Shown here piece after piece: positions 16,722 through 25,215 of a DNA stretch of 50,449 nucleotides. The notes beneath the pieces are model-generated. The model was not told the origin of the DNA and did not search any database. It saw only the letters and a program-made list of their open reading frames with translations. A program made the position numbers and the translations under genes. Where the stretch lies: the NCBI RefSeq assembly GCF_031432425.1, contig NZ_JAVKPH010000028.1:1-50449 (forward strand). Reading direction: 5' to 3'. Source of the stretch: Ruixingdingia sedimenti. Its GTDB lineage: Bacteria; Pseudomonadota; Alphaproteobacteria; Rhodobacterales; Rhodobacteraceae. How positions within the stretch are numbered: the first letter of the stretch is position 1; each line of letters starts with the position of its first letter.

Positions 16722-17150
16722 TCACCAGTGCCCGGTATTGGGCATGCTGACCCAGGGTTCGGCCGGCGTCAGCGCCGCGCCCCGCTGCAACAGTTCCACC
16801 GACACGTTGTCGGGGCTGCGCACGAAGGCCATGCGCCCGTCGCGCGGCGGGCGGTTGATGGTCACGCCGTTGTCCATCAGATGGCGGCAGGTGGCGTGGA
16901 TGTCGTCGACCTCATAGGCCAGATGGCCGAAATGCCGGCTGTCCGAGGGCAGGCCGGGATCGCCGTCCCAGTTCCAGGTCAGCTCCACCGGGCAGTCCTC
17001 CTGCCCCGGGGGCGCCATGAACACCAGCGTGAAGCGGCCCTGTTCGCTGTCCATCCGGCGGGTCTCTTGCAGGCCCAGAAGCGCGTAGAAGGCCATGGAT
17101 TTCTCGAGGTCCAGCACGCGGACCATGGTGTGCAGATAGCGGATCGTCAT
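16722..17150 (-). CDS. Glyoxalase/VOC family protein (lactoylglutathione lyase-like)
   Basis: This 142-residue VOC-fold protein starts MTIRYLHTMVRVLDLEKSM. The two beta-alpha-beta-beta-beta modules are visible, with HTMVRV, VELTWNWD, HFGHLAYEVDDI and VELLQRG. The likely metal ligands (His in RYLHTMV, Glu in VELTWN, His in GHLAYEV, Glu in VELLQ) are all present, which fits glyoxalase I, detoxifying methylglyoxal-glutathione adducts. AGGAGGACACCCG precedes the ATG at 17150. Convergent with btuD. Confidence 0.8.
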   Translation of the reverse strand: MTIRYLHTMVRVLDLEKSMAFYALLGLQETRRMDSEQGRFTLVFMAPPGQEDCPVELTWNWDGDPGLPSDSRHFGHLAYEVDDIHATCRHLMDNGVTINRPPRDGRMAFVRSPDNVSVELLQRGAALTPAEPWVSMPNTGHW

Positions 17151-17283
17151 CGGGTGTCCTCCTGTTGCGGGCAGGATAGGCGCGCGCGCCGCCCTTGGCC
17201 AGCGCCGGGGGCTCTGCCCCCGGACCCCCGGGCGGCCCTTCGCCAACCGGTGGTGCGGGGGAAAAGGGCGGTGGCCTCCGGCG

Positions 17284-17359
17284 GGGATATTTAAGGACAG
17301 AAAATGAAGAGGGTCAGTGTCTTACCAGACACTCTTCATTTTCTGTCTGAAAATATCCC
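17284..17359. repeat. Interspersed inverted repeat, copy 3
   Basis: Arms GGGATATTT-3-GACAGAAAATGAAGA and TCTTCATTTTCTGTC-3-AAATATCCC; this is the most complete copy, and its centre also pairs (GTGTC with GACAC). It is flanked on both sides by GC hairpins of the CCCCCGG type. It lies in the gap between two genes on the - strand. Confidence 0.92.
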
Positions 17360-17427
17360 GGGGGTCCGGGGGCTGGCCCCCGGCGCCGTCCTGTCCACCC
17401 GTGCCGTCGGCTGGGTACAGCGCCCCG

Positions 17428-18801
17428 TCAGAACACCGACCGGATCCCGAACGCCACCCCCAGGCTCTGCCCGTCGTGCAGCGCCACGGGCGAGCGCATG
17501 CGCTGTGCCCGCAGGTCGAGCGTGGGGGCGAAGCCCATGTAGTCGAGCCGCTCGAAGGTCAGCGACAGCCCCGCCTCCAGCCGCCGGTCGTCGCGGCCGA
17601 GGGGGGCGAGCAGGGTGGGGCCGAAGCGGCGCGTCTCCGCCGACAGGCTCGCCGCCACCCGCACGCCCATGACCGGCGCCGCGCGGCGCCATTCCAGCCC
17701 CACGGCCACCGCATCATGCGCGATGTCGCGCGAAAGGGCCCGTGTGTCCCGCACGCCTGCCGACAGGCGCAGCGCGTCGCCGTTCGCCAGCCGCCGGACC
17801 AGCCCCAGATCGAGGCTCAGCACATCGGTGTCGCGGCCGGGCGTGTCACGGCGCCACTGGCGCTGCCCGCCGAGAACGGCCTCGACGCTCAGCCCGCGGG
17901 TCAGGACCCGTTCCAGCCCCAGATCGAGCCGCAGGTAATCCGACAGCGCCCGCCCGCCATAGCGGTTGTGCCCCATCGCGGCGTCGAGGCTGAACACCGC
18001 CGGCGCATCCCCGAGGCGGCGGCGGTGCGAGATGCCGGTTTCCAGCACCGCATAGGCATAGTCGCGCCCGCGCGCGGCGGGGGCCTGGGCGCGGGCCTTG
18101 TCGGACAGGCGCACCAGCCGCTGCGCCGCGGCCAGCCGCAGATGCGTTTCCGCCCGCCCGTCCTGCGCCAGCCGCCAGCGGGCCGAAAGACCCAGGCCCG
18201 CCTCCAGCCCCGACAGCGCCTGCGCATCGCCCGACAGCGCGAAGGGCAGGCCGAAGATTTCCACCGTGTCGTGGCGGCTGCCGTTGTTGACGTTGGACGA
18301 AGGGGTGAGCGACAGGCTGAACTGCAACGACAGCGGATTGCGCGTGCGCACATAGCGGAAGTCGCGTTCGGCCACCGCCCGGGCGCGGGCGTCGGGCGCG
18401 GTCTGGGCCGCGCGGCGCAGCCAGACCTGTGCCGCCATCCGCCGCCCGTCGGAGGCCAGCGCCTGCGCCATCGCCATCGCCGCGCCATAGCGCAGCTGCG
18501 CGCGCGCCGGCCCTTCGCCGCCGTCATCCGCCGCCGCCCAGGCCCGGCGGGCCAGCGCCTCTGCCCGCCGGTAATCGCCCATGTCCCGCGCCGCCCGTGC
18601 GGCAAGGATCAGCGCCACCGGATCGCGCGGATCGCGCGTCAGCAGCACCTGCGCATAATCCATCGCCCGCGGCGCATCCCCCGCCGCCAGCGTGACGAAG
18701 CCGAGATCGCGCATCGCCTGCGCGTCGAGCCGCAGGGGTTCCGCCCCCGCCGGGGCCGCCAGCAGCAGGGCCGCCAGCGCGAGGATCCGGGGCAGGCGCA
18801 C
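17428..18801 (-). CDS. Surface lipoprotein assembly modifier (SLAM, type XI secretion) outer-membrane protein
   Basis: This 457-residue protein starts with a signal peptide (ILALAALLLAAPAGA). Residues about 25-160 are TPR-like helices (DYRRAEALARRAWAA). The segment FRYVRTRNPLSLQFSLSLTP near residues 165-185, followed by SSNVNN, begins the DUF560 beta-barrel, which ends with the aromatic C-terminus GIRSVF. SLAM proteins move lipoproteins of the TbpB/fHbp type to the outside of the outer membrane. The adjacent upstream gene encodes just such a lipoprotein, 8 bp away, which supports the call. The start is a GTG at 18801, preceded by TGAGG. Confidence 0.85.
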   Translation of the reverse strand: MRLPRILALAALLLAAPAGAEPLRLDAQAMRDLGFVTLAAGDAPRAMDYAQVLLTRDPRDPVALILAARAARDMGDYRRAEALARRAWAAADDGGEGPARAQLRYGAAMAMAQALASDGRRMAAQVWLRRAAQTAPDARARAVAERDFRYVRTRNPLSLQFSLSLTPSSNVNNGSRHDTVEIFGLPFALSGDAQALSGLEAGLGLSARWRLAQDGRAETHLRLAAAQRLVRLSDKARAQAPAARGRDYAYAVLETGISHRRRLGDAPAVFSLDAAMGHNRYGGRALSDYLRLDLGLERVLTRGLSVEAVLGGQRQWRRDTPGRDTDVLSLDLGLVRRLANGDALRLSAGVRDTRALSRDIAHDAVAVGLEWRRAAPVMGVRVAASLSAETRRFGPTLLAPLGRDDRRLEAGLSLTFERLDYMGFAPTLDLRAQRMRSPVALHDGQSLGVAFGIRSVF

Positions 18802-18809
18802 GGCCGGCC

Positions 18810-19802
18810 TCAGGGCGCCGGCGGCAGGGGCCGGTAGAGGATGAAGCCCCCGGTTTCGCGCGCGGTCACGCCATCGCGCCGCGGATCGTCCCCGGTGACG
18901 ACGATCACGCCCACGACCTCTTGCGCGTCGTCGCCCGAGAGGATGGCGTAGTAATTGCCGGTCTCGAAAGTCTCCACCCCGTCCGTCGTCATGATGCTGC
19001 TGTCGAGCGTGCCGCGGATCTCGCCGTTCGCGTTCATCACCCCGGGACCGACCGCAAAGGCCAGGATCGGCAGCTCCGTTTGGATCCTGCCGGACTCCGC
19101 CGTCATCGCGTTGAGCACCTGTTGCGTGATGTCGTTGCCGTCGATGTCGCGGATCGTGCGGTTGCGCACGAACCCCTGCACCGCCGCGCCGCTTTCGTCG
19201 CCGCTGAACCCGCGGAAGTCGATCGCCATGTCCATGTCGCCGGTGGTGTATTCGAGGCCCGAGCGGCCGTCGAAATCGCGGATGCCCGCGTATTGGCCGG
19301 AATAGGCCGCCTGCCCCGAGGCCGGCAGCACCACGCCGCCGTTGCGCTTGTAGACAAAGCCGCCGAAGCCGTAGCCGCGATAGGCGCCGGTGCGGACGAT
19401 GGCGAATTCGGTATCGCCGCTGTCGGAGGCGCCCAGAAGCGCGCGGTGCATGAACTGGTCGATGGGCTGACCGGTCACGCTGTCGGCATAGGCCATGCTG
19501 CTTTCGTAGACGCGATAGGGGCCGAGGACGCCCTTGAGCGCCTCGCTTTCCGTATAGGCGTTGTTGCCGTCAAAGCCCAGGTTGGCGACGGTGAAGGTGT
19601 TGGTGGCCGCATCATAGCTCATGCCGGCGGCATGGCCGCTGCCCCTGCCGTCCTGCGGCTCGTACCGCTCTATCGCGTCGCGGGCGGTGGGTTCCGGCGG
19701 GTCGGTCGGGTCGGTCGGATCGCCGCCGCCATTGCCGATCGGATTGCCGCTGCACGCGGCCAACACCGCAACCGCCAACAGCGGCACAATGGTCCTGAAC
19801 AT
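18810..19802 (-). CDS. Surface lipoprotein with TbpB-like barrel, probable SLAM client
   Basis: This 330-residue lipoprotein has lipobox LAAC with the lipidated cysteine at residue 17 and Ser at +2, favouring the outer membrane. A flexible Gly/Asp/Thr/Pro linker (DPTDPTDPPEP) follows, then a glycine-rich, beta-rich domain. The segment AVQGFVRNRTI and the repeated short beta-hairpins resemble the C-lobe barrel of transferrin-binding protein B-type solute-binding lipoproteins. Its ligand is not known; no TbpA-like receptor adjoins it. It is encoded directly upstream of the SLAM gene on the same strand, which suggests it is that exporter's client. Confidence 0.7.
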   Translation of the reverse strand: MFRTIVPLLAVAVLAACSGNPIGNGGGDPTDPTDPPEPTARDAIERYEPQDGRGSGHAAGMSYDAATNTFTVANLGFDGNNAYTESEALKGVLGPYRVYESSMAYADSVTGQPIDQFMHRALLGASDSGDTEFAIVRTGAYRGYGFGGFVYKRNGGVVLPASGQAAYSGQYAGIRDFDGRSGLEYTTGDMDMAIDFRGFSGDESGAAVQGFVRNRTIRDIDGNDITQQVLNAMTAESGRIQTELPILAFAVGPGVMNANGEIRGTLDSSIMTTDGVETFETGNYYAILSGDDAQEVVGVIVVTGDDPRRDGVTARETGGFILYRPLPPAP

Positions 19803-19914
19803 GATGTGACTGCCCGTTCTGATTTTTCGCAAGCGTGACGCAGGGGGGTGCGCCTGTCAATCGCGGCCTGCGGCGAGGCGAAGCGGCGGGCCTGCGCGTG
19901 GCGCAAAAACATCG

Positions 19915-19943
19915 CTTCAACCCGCGGGCGGGGGCGCTATAAC
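19915..19943 (+). promoter_or_regulatory. Candidate thyX promoter
   Basis: CTTCAA (19915-19920), a 17-bp spacer and TATAAC (19938-19943) lie 31 bp before the thyX start. The -10 is good and the -35 moderate. Confidence 0.45.
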
Positions 19944-19973
19944 CCTTGCAGACCCAGCATCAAGGAGGCCCCG

Positions 19974-20882
19974 ATGCCGCTTTCGCCCGAACACCGTGCC
20001 GAGATCGAGGCCGCCCGCGCCACCCCCCGCCAGACGCTGCGCGCGGTCAGCGAGGGGATGGAGGCGCATCTCTACCGCGCGCATGAGGTGCTGGACCACG
20101 GCTTCGTGCGGGTGATCGACTATATGGGCGACGACGCCGCCATCGTGCAGGCGGCGCGGGTCAGCTATGGCGCGGGGACGAAACATGTGTCGAACGACGA
20201 GGGGCTGATCCGCTATCTGATGCGGCACTGGCATTCGACCCCGTTCGAGATGTGCGAGGTCAAGCTGCATGTGAAGCTGCCGGTGTTCGTGGCGCGGCAG
20301 TGGATCCGCCACCGGACCGCCAATGTGAACGAATATTCCGCGCGCTATTCGATCCTGGACCGCGAGTTCTACATCCCCGAGCCGGCGCAGCTGGCGGCGC
20401 AGTCCAAGGTCAACAACCAGGGCCGCGGCGCGGTGCTGGAAGGGGCGGAGGCCGCGCGCGTGCTGGCGATGCTGAAATCGGACGCGGCGCAGATGTACGA
20501 CCATTACGAAGAGATGCTGAGCCAGGAGGACCAGCAGGGCCTGGCGCGGGAACTGGCGCGGATGAACCTGCCGATGAACATCTATACGCAATGGTACTGG
20601 AAGACCGACCTGCACAACCTGTTCCATTTCCTGCGCCTGCGCGCCGATGCCCATGCGCAATACGAGATCCGCGTCTATGCCGAGGCGATCGCGAGGGTGG
20701 TGGCCGACTGGGTGCCGCTGGCCCATGCGGCGTTCGAGGATTACCGCATGGGCGGCACCGCGCTGTCGGCCAAGGGAGTGGCGGTGCTGAAACGGCGGCT
20801 TGCCGGCGAGGCGGTGGGATATGAGCAAAGCGGCATGAGCAAGGGCGAGTGGCGCGAGTTCGAGGCGGTCTGGGGGGCGTAG
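19974..20882 (+). CDS. thyX: FAD-dependent thymidylate synthase ThyX
   Basis: Makes dTMP from dUMP using methylene-tetrahydrofolate and FAD/NADPH. The ThyX signature RHRTANVNEYSARYS is at residues 112-126. The 302-residue length is normal for alphaproteobacterial ThyX, which carry an N-terminal extension relative to Thermotoga. AAGGAGG precedes the ATG at 19974. The last 142 bases are also open on the opposite strand as the tail of the REP-associated transposase gene. Confidence 0.95.
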   Translation: MPLSPEHRAEIEAARATPRQTLRAVSEGMEAHLYRAHEVLDHGFVRVIDYMGDDAAIVQAARVSYGAGTKHVSNDEGLIRYLMRHWHSTPFEMCEVKLHVKLPVFVARQWIRHRTANVNEYSARYSILDREFYIPEPAQLAAQSKVNNQGRGAVLEGAEAARVLAMLKSDAAQMYDHYEEMLSQEDQQGLARELARMNLPMNIYTQWYWKTDLHNLFHFLRLRADAHAQYEIRVYAEAIARVVADWVPLAHAAFEDYRMGGTALSAKGVAVLKRRLAGEAVGYEQSGMSKGEWREFEAVWGA

Positions 20883-21409
20883 GCCGGGGCTTGTCCCGGC
20901 GGCGGCGCGGATGCCGGGGCAGGCCCCGGCCTGCGGTCGTCGCGGTGGAACGACGACCAGGGCCAATCCTCCACCCGGTCCACCAGCCCCTGCCGCACGG
21001 GGGAAAGCCAGCAGTGCCACAGGTGGTTGCGGTAATCGGCGGGGCCGCGGATGTGGTGTTCCAGGAACCGTTTCTGCCAGACGGGAAGCGCGTCCTCCCC
21101 CGGGCCGGCGCCTGCCTCGGCCCGTCCGGCGCGCCCGGCGCGGCGGATGGCGCGGGAGAAGCGGCCCTTGATCGCGCCCATGCGGGCGGGGACATCGGCG
21201 TCGTCCGGCGGCAGGGTCCAGATGCAGTGCATCCGGTCGGGCAGCACCACCCAGGCGTCGATGGCGAAGGGGCGGTCGGCCCGGGTGCGCCGCACGGCAT
21301 CGCGCAGCGCGTCGATCCCGCGGATCAGCAGGTCGGATCCGGGCGTGGCGAGATGGACCGAGAGGAATACGGTCGCACCGGGGATGCGGGGGTGGGTATA
21401 GCGTGACAT
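20741..21409 (-). CDS. REP-associated tyrosine transposase (RAYT), probably degenerate
   Basis: IS200-like (Y1_Tnp) domestic transposase. The segment AWVVLPDRMHCIWTLPP is the HUH region, followed by IKGRFSRAI, WQKRFLEHHIR, and the SPVRQGLVDRVEDWPWSSFHRD region. Two expected catalytic residues look altered: the first His of HxH is Arg (R59-M60-H61), and the Tyr expected before the NPV-type motif appears as WHCWLSPV. After about residue 170 the frame runs through a REP palindrome and then antisense into thyX, so the natural C-terminus has been replaced or lost. It sits beside REP elements, its usual context. It is probably inactive or at least modified. Confidence 0.75.
   Translation of the reverse strand: MSRYTHPRIPGATVFLSVHLATPGSDLLIRGIDALRDAVRRTRADRPFAIDAWVVLPDRMHCIWTLPPDDADVPARMGAIKGRFSRAIRRAGRAGRAEAGAGPGEDALPVWQKRFLEHHIRGPADYRNHLWHCWLSPVRQGLVDRVEDWPWSSFHRDDRRPGPAPASAPPPGQAPAYAPQTASNSRHSPLLMPLCSYPTASPASRRFSTATPLADSAVPPMR
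20881..20932. repeat. REP/BIME-like palindrome next to the RAYT gene
   Basis: AGGCCGGGGC at 20881-20890 is complementary to GCCCCGGCCT at 20923-20932, and the second unit (20913-20930) is itself a perfect 8-bp stem with a 2-base loop. It begins at the thyX stop codon and encodes part of the RAYT tail on the other strand. A related single unit is at 23728. Confidence 0.7.
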
Positions 21410-21519
21410 GGGGACAGGCTAGGGTGAGTCGGGTTAACGAAACCCTTACGCCGCCGCCCTTGCCCCCGCCGACCCCACCGGCTACCACCGTGCCGTCCCC
21501 AATGGAAAGGCGCCGCCCG

Positions 21520-21852
21520 ATGGATACGCTCATGCTCTACGGCATTCCCACCTGCGACACCTGCCGCAAGGCCATCAAGGCGCTGGAGGGCGCGGGGCAT
21601 GCCGTCACCTTCCGCGACATCCGCAAGGACCCGCTGTCGGAGGCCGAAATCGCCACCATCGTCACCGAATTCGGTGGTGCTGCGATCAACAGGACCTCGC
21701 CGACCTACCGCAGCTTTTCCGATTTCCTCAAGGCGTCCGAGCCCGAGGCGCAGATCGCGGCACAGCCCACGGTGATGAAGCGCCCGGTGATCCGGGGCCC
21801 GCAGGGCTGGACCATCGGCTGGTCCGACGAGGTGCAGGCGCGCTATCTCTGA
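21520..21852 (+). CDS. ArsC/Spx-family thioredoxin-fold protein (YffB-like)
   Basis: This 110-residue protein starts MDTLMLYGIPTCDTCRKAI with CxxC cysteines at 12 and 15. The INRTSPTYR and PTVMKRPVIRG segments are conserved in the ArsC/Spx/YffB group. True arsenate reductases usually keep a single N-terminal Cys with three arginines (R60, R94, R107 in E. coli ArsC); the CxxC form here is more like YffB, whose role is uncertain, so I do not call it an arsenate reductase. The ATG at 21520 is preferred because it starts the thioredoxin-like strand; one at 21502 is possible. Confidence 0.75.
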   Translation: MDTLMLYGIPTCDTCRKAIKALEGAGHAVTFRDIRKDPLSEAEIATIVTEFGGAAINRTSPTYRSFSDFLKASEPEAQIAAQPTVMKRPVIRGPQGWTIGWSDEVQARYL

Positions 21853-22004
21853 TCCCTTTGGGCGGGGCGGTGGAAAGCGGAGATCACGGGAAGCCTGACC
21901 CGGCGGAGGGGGTGAATGCCGATCCGACCCGGGGATGCTCCCGCCCGTCCGCGATGGAAAAGCGCCCCTGCGGGGCCCTTTCCCACCACGCCCGGTTGGG
22001 CCGG

Positions 22005-22023
22005 GCCGCGCCTTCGGCGCGGC
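22005..22023. terminator. Hairpin between convergent ArsC-like and rimO genes
   Basis: GCCGCGCC-TTC-GGCGCGGC forms an 8-bp stem with a 3-base loop in the 248-bp gap between two convergent genes. No T run follows. The rest of that gap shows nothing I recognise. Confidence 0.35.
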
Positions 22024-22100
22024 GGGCGGGAGAGCGGCCGGTGTTCGCGGCTCAGTGTAGAGACGGGATTTTGCCCCAGAGGGTCGGCCCCGGCCTGGCC

Positions 22101-23486
22101 TCAGCCCCGCAGCCGGCCCCAAAGATCATATTCCCCGGCCTCTTCCACCTCGACCTCCACGATGTCGCCGGGGGCGAGCCCCTCGAATCCCGCGTCGATG
22201 AAGAGGTTGCCGTCGATTTCCGGCGCGTCGGCCTGGGTGCGGCAGGTGGCGCCATCGGCATCCACCTCGTCCACGATCACCGGGATGGTGCGGCCGACCT
22301 TCGCCGCCAGCTTGGCCGCCGAAATCGCCTGCGCCTTTTCCATGAAGCGGTCCCACCGGTCCTGCTTGACCTCGGGCGCCACGTGATCGGGCAGGGCGTT
22401 CGACCGCGCCCCGGCGACGTTTTCGTACTGAAAGCAGCCCACCCGGTCCAGCTGCGCCTCGTCCAGCCAGTCGAGCAGGGTCTGGAATTCTGCCTCAGTC
22501 TCGCCCGGGTAGCCCACGATGAAGGTGGAGCGCAGCACGAGATCGGGGCAGATGGCGCGCCAGGCGGCGATTTCGTCCAGCGTCTTTGCCGCCGCCGCGG
22601 GGCGGGCCATGCGTCTGAGCGTGTCGGGATGGGCGTGCTGGAAGGGGATGTCGAGATAGGGCAACACCCCCCCTTCGGCCATCAGCGGGATCAGGTCGCG
22701 CACATGCGGATAGGGATAGACATAGTGCAGCCGCACCCAGGCCCCCAACCGCCCCAGTTCGCGCGCCAGATCGGTGATGTGGCTGCGCAGCTCTGCCCCT
22801 TTCCAGGGGTGGCGGTCGTGGCGGCGGTCGAGCCCGTAGGCCGAGGTATCCTGGCTGATCACCAGCAGTTCCTTCACCCCCGCCTGCACCAGCTTTTCGG
22901 CCTCGCGCAGCACGGCGTGGACGGGGCGGCTGACCAGACGCCCCCGCATGTCGGGGATGATGCAGAACTTGCAGGCATGGTTGCAGCCTTCAGAGATCTT
23001 CAGATAGCTGTAGTGGCGCGGGGTCAGCTTGACCCCGGTCGGCGGCAGCAGGTCGACGAACGGGTCGGGCGAGGGCGGCACGGCGCGGTGGACGGCATCC
23101 AGAACCGCCTCGTACTGATGCGGGCCGGTGACGGCCATGACCTTGGGATGCGCGCCGGTGATATAGTCGGGTTCCGCGCCGAGGCACCCCGTCACCAGCA
23201 CCTTGCCGTTTTCGCGCAGCGCCTCGCCGATGGCGTCGAGGCTTTCGGCCTTGGCGCTGTCGAGGAAACCGCAGGTGTTCACGATCACCGCATCCGCGCC
23301 CTTGTAGTCGGGGCTGATGGCATAGCCCTCGGCGCGCAACCGCGTCAGGATCCTTTCGCTGTCCACCAGCGCCTTGGGGCAGCCGAGGCTGACCATGCCG
23401 ATGGTCGGCTGGCCGGGGCGGCGTGTGTCGGCGATGCGCGGGGCGGGCGCGAGATCGGGGCGGAGGCTGGGCGGGTTCTGGCTCAT
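22101..23486 (-). CDS. rimO: Ribosomal protein S12 methylthiotransferase RimO
   Basis: Radical-SAM enzyme that methylthiolates Asp-88/89 of ribosomal protein S12. The 461 residues hold the N-terminal UPF0004 domain (GMVSLGCPKALVDSE, NTCGFLDSAKAES, VTGCLGAE, each with a cluster cysteine), the radical-SAM CxxxCxxC motif in SEGCNHACKFCIIP, DIPFQHA, and a C-terminal TRAM domain. CPKALVDSE and the PYLDIPFQH segment distinguish it from MiaB. Starts at 23486. Confidence 0.95.
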   Translation of the reverse strand: MSQNPPSLRPDLAPAPRIADTRRPGQPTIGMVSLGCPKALVDSERILTRLRAEGYAISPDYKGADAVIVNTCGFLDSAKAESLDAIGEALRENGKVLVTGCLGAEPDYITGAHPKVMAVTGPHQYEAVLDAVHRAVPPSPDPFVDLLPPTGVKLTPRHYSYLKISEGCNHACKFCIIPDMRGRLVSRPVHAVLREAEKLVQAGVKELLVISQDTSAYGLDRRHDRHPWKGAELRSHITDLARELGRLGAWVRLHYVYPYPHVRDLIPLMAEGGVLPYLDIPFQHAHPDTLRRMARPAAAAKTLDEIAAWRAICPDLVLRSTFIVGYPGETEAEFQTLLDWLDEAQLDRVGCFQYENVAGARSNALPDHVAPEVKQDRWDRFMEKAQAISAAKLAAKVGRTIPVIVDEVDADGATCRTQADAPEIDGNLFIDAGFEGLAPGDIVEVEVEEAGEYDLWGRLRG

Positions 23487-23594
23487 TCCGGCGCATATAA
23501 CGCTGCGCGGGCTGCGCGAAAAGGGGCCGTGTAAGGGGGCGGGCGTGCCCCCGCCCGAGGCCGGGCCCGGGGGAGAGTGCGGGAGCCTCCGGCG

Positions 23595-23677
23595 GGGATA
23601 TTTATCGGACAGAAAGTGAGGGGCGGACCCTTGCGGGGAAGGGTGCGCCTCGCGGCTTCACCTTTTCCGAAATACCC
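23595..23677. repeat. Interspersed inverted repeat, copy 5 (degenerate right arm)
   Basis: The left arm (GGGATATTT, 4 bases, GACAGAAAGTGAG) is intact and preceded by the shared GGAGCCTCCGGC flank. The right arm TTCACCTTTTCCGAAATACCC has several changes, so the stem is partly lost. It lies upstream of rimO. Confidence 0.75.
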
Positions 23678-23727
23678 ATGCGGCGGGTGGGGCTTGTCAC
23701 CCGGCCGGTCGCCGGGGCCGGGGGGGC

Positions 23728-23753
23728 GCAGGCCGGGGCTTGCCCCGGTATCC
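23728..23753. repeat. REP-like unit
   Basis: The unit GCAGGCCGGGGCTTGCCCCG, continuing GTATCC, matches the core of the palindrome at 20881 beside the RAYT gene. It lies just past the DUF1992 gene stop. Confidence 0.6.
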
Positions 23754-23773
23754 TCGTCCGCTCTGCCGGGCCC

Positions 23774-24091
23774 TCAGTCGCCATAGAAGCGCCGGCGCGC
23801 TTCCTGTTCGATGTCGAGCCGCAGCTGAAGATCGGCAAGTTTCTTCATCTCGCGCCGGCGCGTTTCCTCATCGGGGGCGGCGTGCAGGATGCGGGTCTGT
23901 TCCTCCACGGCCTTGCGCAGCTCGATTTCGCGCGGCAGGGCCCCGGCCTCGGCCATGATGCGGAAACCGACGGCATCCGCGCTGCCGTCACCGGACATGT
24001 CCAGCGGTTTCCCCGCCCCCTTGAGGTTGTCGAACTGCCCCTCGGCCTGCGCCTTGCGGATCTGCCTTTCGGCCATCCTGGAAAACTTCAT
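23774..24091 (-). CDS. DUF1992 family protein
   Basis: This 105-residue protein starts MKFSRMAERQIRKAQAEGQF. The family core is FDNLKGAGKPLDM followed by a long charged helix (LRLDIEQEARRRFYGD). DUF1992 is the domain found in DNAJC28-like proteins; bacterial members are small soluble proteins of unknown function. The start is well defined because the conserved domain begins at once. Confidence 0.85.
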   Translation of the reverse strand: MKFSRMAERQIRKAQAEGQFDNLKGAGKPLDMSGDGSADAVGFRIMAEAGALPREIELRKAVEEQTRILHAAPDEETRRREMKKLADLQLRLDIEQEARRRFYGD

Positions 24092-24408
24092 GCGCTTTCT
24101 CCCGCGTTGTGCCGTGCAGCGAGGAACCCGCGTTCGAGTCCATCGAAAACGGGCCGGAATATCGCCAATCCCTCAGGGCCATGCGGGCCGACGGCGGTCT
24201 GCGCGCCGACGATCGCCCGCGCGGCCGGCAAACCGCGGGAATGGGGCCCGCGCGAAGATATTGGCATCGCCCCGCGTTCTTCCGCGAGGATACAGGACCG
24301 TTTCGGGAATCGTATGATCTATTTTCCGGCCGGCAAGGGCGGCATCGTGCCGCAGACCGGCGATCCGGCGCGCATGCGGCCATGTTCGGCCATCCGGCCC
24401 GCGGGCCG
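24092..24408. other. 317-bp gap without a recognised gene
   Basis: The region is GC-rich with a local A+T-richer stretch near 24310-24330. Open frames here are short and lack coding character. It lies between the start of the DUF1992 gene and the stop of the enoyl-CoA hydratase gene, both on the - strand, so it should hold the DUF1992 promoter. I could not place that promoter with confidence. Confidence 0.4.
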
Positions 24409-25215
24409 TCAGCCGAACCGGGGCGGGCGCCGGGACAGGCGGGCGGCGACGGCCTCCATCTGGTCGGGGCTGCCGATGAGGGCGGCCTGGATCTCTGCCT
24501 CCAGCCGCAGTGCCGCGGGGTTCCCCTGCCAGCCTGCGCGCACCAGCCGCTTGGCCCCCGCGCGCACCCCGGGCGAGACCTCTGCCAGCGCCGCCGCCAT
24601 CGCCCGGGCGGCGACCAGCGGGTGGGGGGCGATGCTGGTGGCCAGACCGATGGCCAGCGCCTCTTCCGCGCCGACCTCGCGCGCGGACAGGATCAGGTCC
24701 AGCGCCCGGTCGGCGGGCATCAGCGGCGGCAGGGTCTGGCTGATCCCCATGTCGGGGATCAGGCCCCACCGCGCCTCCATCACCGACAGCCGGGCGTCCG
24801 GCGCGAGGATCCGCAGATCGGCGCCGAGCGCGAGTTGCAGCCCCGCGCCGAAGGCCACGCCCTCGACCGCGGCGATGACCGGGGCGGGGACCTCGGCCCA
24901 GACGGTGCAGGGGCGCTGGAAACGGTTGGCGCGGGGCGGGGTTTCGGCAGGGGGGCCGAGGATCTCGGCCCTGAGCGCCGCCATGTCGGCCCCCATCGCG
25001 GCGAACATCGCCATGTCGAGCCCGGCGGAGAAATGCCCGCCCGCCCCGTGCAGGATCACCGCGACGAGACCCTCTTCGCCCGCCAGCGCCTCGCCCGCGC
25101 GGGTCAGGGCGTCGAACATCGCCATGTCCCAGGCGTTGCGCTTGTCGGGGCGGTTCAGGGCGATTTCCACCACGCCCTCGGCGCGGGTGATGCGGATGCG
25201 GTCGCTGTCGGTCAT
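24409..25215 (-). CDS. Enoyl-CoA hydratase/isomerase (crotonase family)
   Basis: This 268-residue protein starts MTDSDRIRITRAEGVVEIAL. Crotonase features are NRPDKRNAWD near residue 22, the oxyanion-hole region GGHFSAGLDM and VEGVAFGAGLQLALGADLRI. The second acidic residue position lies in MEARWGLIPDMGISQTL. The reaction type within the crotonase family cannot be set from sequence. It is alone here, not in an evident fatty-acid operon, and about 9 kb from the branched-chain cluster. Confidence 0.8.
   Translation of the reverse strand: MTDSDRIRITRAEGVVEIALNRPDKRNAWDMAMFDALTRAGEALAGEEGLVAVILHGAGGHFSAGLDMAMFAAMGADMAALRAEILGPPAETPPRANRFQRPCTVWAEVPAPVIAAVEGVAFGAGLQLALGADLRILAPDARLSVMEARWGLIPDMGISQTLPPLMPADRALDLILSAREVGAEEALAIGLATSIAPHPLVAARAMAAALAEVSPGVRAGAKRLVRAGWQGNPAALRLEAEIQAALIGSPDQMEAVAARLSRRPPRFG

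Noticed and set aside
21520..21852. Calling this gene arsenate reductase
   Set aside because: A CxxC motif and lack of any arsenic-resistance neighbour make the YffB/Spx-like reading safer.
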